This document shows positions 41,424 through 44,391 of a stretch of DNA of 44,391 nucleotides, in pieces. Made by a program: the position numbers and the translations under genes. Below the pieces are notes generated by a model. That model saw only the letters and a list, made by a program, of their open reading frames with translations. It was not told the origin of the DNA and searched no databases. Positions within the stretch are counted from its first letter, which is position 1; the number at the start of each line of letters is the position of its first letter. Source of the stretch: Polyangiaceae bacterium. GTDB taxonomy: Bacteria > Myxococcota_A > Polyangia > Polyangiales > Polyangiaceae. The stretch covers positions 1-44,391 of the forward strand of contig JALOQB010000008.1 in the NCBI GenBank assembly GCA_025453595.1, written 5' to 3'.

Positions 41424-42404
41424 TCACGGTATAGTGCACCTTGGCTCGATCGAGAAGTGCCCAAGCAGCGGAGAATGATCCGAAAGCCCACGGAAGGGGC
41501 TGGCCGGGTCATCAAAGGGCACCGACCCCCGCAGATCCAGCCACCGGACCCCGGGCCCGGAGAACAGGTGATCCAGGTGCATGCGGAGCTGGAGAAACCC
41601 GGCGGTCGCGAAGGCCTTGAGCGCCGGGACCCCGCCGACCTGGGCCAGCAAGGGGTCATGCAGCGCCCCCCGGAACGCCTCGTACACCGGGGACCCCGGC
41701 AGCGCATTGAAATCGCCGGCCACCAGGAAGCGCTCGCTGGATCGCTTGGCGTCGATGAACTCACGGAGATTCTTCGCCTCCTCCAGCTGGTTCAGCCCGT
41801 GCCCCATGCGCTCCGGACGACGCCAGAAATCAGGGTCAAGGAACGAGGGCAAGCTGAGGTGCGTGTTGAAGATATCCAGCACCTCCCCCCCGAGATCGAT
41901 GGCCAGGTGGGCGCAGATCCGCGTCTGCTTCAGCCACGGCTTCTTGCCGGCAGGGGGCGCGGCGTGGGCCCGGTTGGGGCGCAGCGCTCGGTGCGTGATG
42001 TCATGGGGCTCGGCGCCGTTGTGGTGGAGCACACGCAGCGGATGACGCACCAGGATCGCGAGCCCCGTGGTGTACAGGCTGACCGCAGGTCCCAGCGAAT
42101 AATTGTGCGCCGGGAAATAGTACCCCTCGTACCGATCATGGCGGCCCAGCCCCCGGAGGTCCTGATGCAGCGCCGCCAGCAACCGATCGATCTGCGTGTC
42201 TTCCGGCCGCTGGCGCGCGTGGAGCACCGTCGAACGGAGCGAGGCCGTCTCGACCTCCTGGAGCAGGATCAGATCAAGCGCCGGGTCCTGCCGGGCGATG
42301 GCCCGCGCTATCCCCCGGAGCGACGCGGCGGTGCTGGCGACCCCCCGGGTGGCATGGCCAAAGTATCGCACGTTGTAGGTCATGATCCGGAGCTGGGTCT
42401 GCAC
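41424..42404 (-). CDS. Endonuclease/exonuclease/phosphatase (EEP) family protein
   Basis: 326 residues from GTG 42404, with AGGAGG 4 nt upstream. Metal/phosphoesterase motifs: IMTYNVRYFG, LDLILLQEVET, FNTHLSLPSF, VAGDFNALPGSP, LDHLFSGPG and LSDHSPLLGHF, the full EEP set. No signal peptide is evident. Substrates in this fold range from DNA to phospholipids and nucleotides, so the specificity is open. Its operon partner is a small lipoprotein. Confidence 0.92.
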   Translation of the reverse strand: MQTQLRIMTYNVRYFGHATRGVASTAASLRGIARAIARQDPALDLILLQEVETASLRSTVLHARQRPEDTQIDRLLAALHQDLRGLGRHDRYEGYYFPAHNYSLGPAVSLYTTGLAILVRHPLRVLHHNGAEPHDITHRALRPNRAHAAPPAGKKPWLKQTRICAHLAIDLGGEVLDIFNTHLSLPSFLDPDFWRRPERMGHGLNQLEEAKNLREFIDAKRSSERFLVAGDFNALPGSPVYEAFRGALHDPLLAQVGGVPALKAFATAGFLQLRMHLDHLFSGPGVRWLDLRGSVPFDDPASPFRGLSDHSPLLGHFSIEPRCTIP

Positions 42405-42495
42405 GGTGCCTCCTGCGGCCCAGGATAAAAGAAGGAGCCGCCGGGCGCATTCAAGAGAAGGCAGCGGGCGGAGGCTTCGTTACAATCAGGCGACG
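42405..42495. promoter_or_regulatory. Divergent promoter region between EEP and PHP-domain genes
   Basis: A 91-bp gap with a -10-like TACAAT at 42481-42486 on the plus strand, just upstream of ATG 42496, which would imply a very short leader. No convincing -35 box is seen at 16-18 bp. Confidence 0.25.
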
Positions 42496-44391
42496 ATGCT
42501 ACGACGCCTTCGACTCCTTCCCTGGGCCGTGCTGCTTATCCTGGTGGGGTTGCATTGCTCCGATGAAGACACGGGCCAGCAACAGCAGCCCACCCAGAGC
42601 TGCCTCCCCAACTGCTTCGAGCCCGGCAGCCCCGACGGCCACCCGGACCCGCTGGGGGCGGCGGCGGCGAAGCAGGCACGCGCCGGCCGCATCAAGGACG
42701 CCAGCCAGATCGTCGTGGGAGAAGACCCGCGACAGCTCCCCGAGGTGGGGGACTTCCTGCTGGCAAACGACAAGATCGCCGTCTACATCGAGGACAAGGA
42801 TTTCTCCGACGGGTACGCCCGCTTCGGGGGCGAGATCCTCGGCATCGACCGGGTGGGGGCCGACGGTCGACCGATGGGGCTCTCGAAGTACGGCGAGACG
42901 CTCCTGGGCATCTCGAAGGAGATGATCGAGCCCGAGTCGGTCACCGTCCTCAAGGACGGCAGCGACGGCAAGGAGGCGGTGGTGCGGGTGATGGGGCGCC
43001 TCAAATCCATCCCCTTCCTGGGCAGCCTCGGCGCCCTGTTCCCCCGCAGCTACGGCGCCCTGGCGCTCCATGATTACATCCTCGAACCGGGCTCGGAACG
43101 CCTGAAGATCCGCCTCGGGATCCGCAACGAGACCGAGGACGACTACAACCTCCGCTTCGACGAGATGCACGGCTTCTTCCACGCCAGCAAATCCAAGCTC
43201 GTCACCGCCGAGTTCGGCTACGCCGAGCCCAAGGGCCAGGTCGCCTGGGCCGGCTTCGAGAGCGGCGACTGGAGCTTCGCCTGGCGCCTCCCAGGTCGCA
43301 CCATGGAGTACGCCGTCGGCATCAGCGGCTTCCAGTACTTCCTCGGCGGCGGCAAGCTGGTCCCCGCCGGCCAGGAGGCCTTCTTCGACTACGTCGAGAT
43401 CATCGCCGGCGGGCCCCACCTCGACGGCCTCCGCGAGGCCATGCGCCGCGCCGACGGCGAGGCCGCCTGGCGCGAGGTCAAGGGCACCGTCACCGAGCAG
43501 GGCGGCGGCCCCGTCCCCGGCGCCTTCGTCCACCTCCTCGGCGACGACGGCGCCTACCTCAGCCGCACCGTCACCGACGCCCAGGGCAACTACGTCATCC
43601 ATGCCCCCCCCGACGGCACCGGCAAGCTCGCCGTCTCCAAGACCGGCTACCCCCTCCAGCCCCCGGTCCCCGCCGCCGGCGCCTCCGCCCTCACCCTCCC
43701 TCGCGCCGCCACCCTCGTCGTCAAGGCCGTCGACGACCCCAGCGGGACCCCCCTCCCGGTCCGCGTCCAGGTCCTCCCCGACGGCGCTGCCCCCGAAGAG
43801 CCCCCCGCCGCCTGGGGCGACGAGCGCCCCGCCAACAGCCGCTCCCACGTCGACTTCGCCATGGACGGCGTGTCCCGCCTCCAGGTACCCCCCGGCAAGC
43901 ACCGCGTCATCGTCAGCCGCGGCTACGAATGGGAATTGCTTGATCAAGTCGTCAACGTTGATGCAGGTCAAGAGGTCACCGTCGACGCCAAGCTGCGGCG
44001 CAGCGTCGACAGCACCGGGGTGATGTGCGCCGACTTCCACATCCACTCGTTCCTGTCGGCGGATTCCAGCGATCCCATCGAGTACAAGGTCAAGGGCGCG
44101 CTGGCCGATGGCCTCGATATCCCCGTGTCCAGCGAGCACGAGTGGGTCGTCGATTTCCAGCCGGTGATCGAGCGGCTCGGGCTGACCCAGTGGGCCTTCG
44201 GCATGCCCTCGGAAGAGCTCACCACCTTCACCTGGGGCCACTTCGGCGTGATCCCGCTGCGCCCCCGCCCGGACCGGGTCAACATGGGCGCCATCGACTG
44301 GATCGGCGAGGAGCCCCCGGCCTTCTTCGAGAAGGTCCACGCCGGCGACGACAAGCCGCTGCTCATCATCAACCACCCCAGCGGCGGCGGC
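42496..44391 (+). CDS. Putative PHP-type phosphoesterase lipoprotein, C-terminus cut by window edge
   Basis: 632 residues visible and still open at the right edge. The signal peptide (LPWAVLLILVGLHC) has a lipobox-like Cys with an unusual preceding His. The central part is beta-rich with a carboxypeptidase-regulatory-like domain near 330-380 (TEQGGGPVPGAFVHLLGDDG, TDAQGNYVIHAPP). From about 510 a PHP-type metal site begins: CADFHIHSFLSADSSDP with paired His, then DGLDIPVSSEHEW. This domain order occurs in secreted metal-dependent phosphoesterase-like proteins. Activity unproven. Confidence 0.8.
   Translation, partial: MLRRLRLLPWAVLLILVGLHCSDEDTGQQQQPTQSCLPNCFEPGSPDGHPDPLGAAAAKQARAGRIKDASQIVVGEDPRQLPEVGDFLLANDKIAVYIEDKDFSDGYARFGGEILGIDRVGADGRPMGLSKYGETLLGISKEMIEPESVTVLKDGSDGKEAVVRVMGRLKSIPFLGSLGALFPRSYGALALHDYILEPGSERLKIRLGIRNETEDDYNLRFDEMHGFFHASKSKLVTAEFGYAEPKGQVAWAGFESGDWSFAWRLPGRTMEYAVGISGFQYFLGGGKLVPAGQEAFFDYVEIIAGGPHLDGLREAMRRADGEAAWREVKGTVTEQGGGPVPGAFVHLLGDDGAYLSRTVTDAQGNYVIHAPPDGTGKLAVSKTGYPLQPPVPAAGASALTLPRAATLVVKAVDDPSGTPLPVRVQVLPDGAAPEEPPAAWGDERPANSRSHVDFAMDGVSRLQVPPGKHRVIVSRGYEWELLDQVVNVDAGQEVTVDAKLRRSVDSTGVMCADFHIHSFLSADSSDPIEYKVKGALADGLDIPVSSEHEWVVDFQPVIERLGLTQWAFGMPSEELTTFTWGHFGVIPLRPRPDRVNMGAIDWIGEEPPAFFEKVHAGDDKPLLIINHPSGGG

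Overview
The window looks like a chromosomal segment from a high-GC myxobacterium (Myxococcota, probably Polyangiales or Sorangiineae). The evidence is third-position GC near saturation, PEGA-domain Ser/Thr kinases, lipoproteins with long Gly/Ala/Ser linkers, ECF sigma factors paired with membrane proteins, an MglA-type GTPase, and a sigma-54 activator. Taxonomy is inferred from gene content only.

Layout. 1-7315 (minus): a partial lipoprotein; a five-gene run of STK, PEGA/TPR outer-membrane protein, acs, ECF sigma and its membrane partner; then rpsT and a small basic protein. 7385-13157 (minus): a TonB/AgmX-like C-terminal protein, a lipoprotein serpin, a second ECF sigma/partner pair paralogous to the first, a J-domain protein and an envelope protein. 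13280-16158 (plus): a PhoX-like Tat lipoprotein and a sigma-54 activator. 16434-29088 (plus): one tightly overlapping 15-gene operon. 29139-44391: an Hsp70-like protein, an amidase, a two-CXXCH lipoprotein, a C-type-lectin lipoprotein, a DUF350/DUF4178/spermidine-synthase-like operon, a lipoprotein peptidylarginine deiminase followed by a HEAT-like protein, an EEP-family enzyme with a small lipoprotein, and a partial PHP-domain lipoprotein.

The centrepiece is the 16434-29088 operon. It encodes a heme oxygenase, a ferredoxin-dependent bilin reductase, a 2Fe-2S ferredoxin, two phycobiliprotein-like globins without the chromophore Cys (bilin biosynthesis-associated globins, BBAGs) and two V4R-domain proteins. 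These sit together with an MglA-like GTPase fused to about 900 residues of coiled coil, a roadblock/LC7 protein, PilZ and PATAN (DUF4388) proteins and a Ser/Thr kinase. A strong -24/-12 (sigma-54) promoter match and two perfect palindromes lie between the sigma-54 activator and the operon. I infer a bilin-making, bilin-responsive signalling module linked to cell polarity or motility in a non-photosynthetic bacterium.

A second, independent signal concerns the genetic code. I found six in-frame TTA codons in the genes of this window, and all six sit at gene 3' ends. In five, the ordinary reading frame otherwise runs on into a neighbouring or antisense gene: 3858-3860, 7145-7147, 17564-17566, 29086-29088 and 41035-41037. 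The sixth (25691-25693) is five sense codons before a normal TGA. This pattern suggests that UUA acts as a translation stop here, and that needs a genome-wide test. For those five genes I give the end at TTA and state the standard-code alternative.
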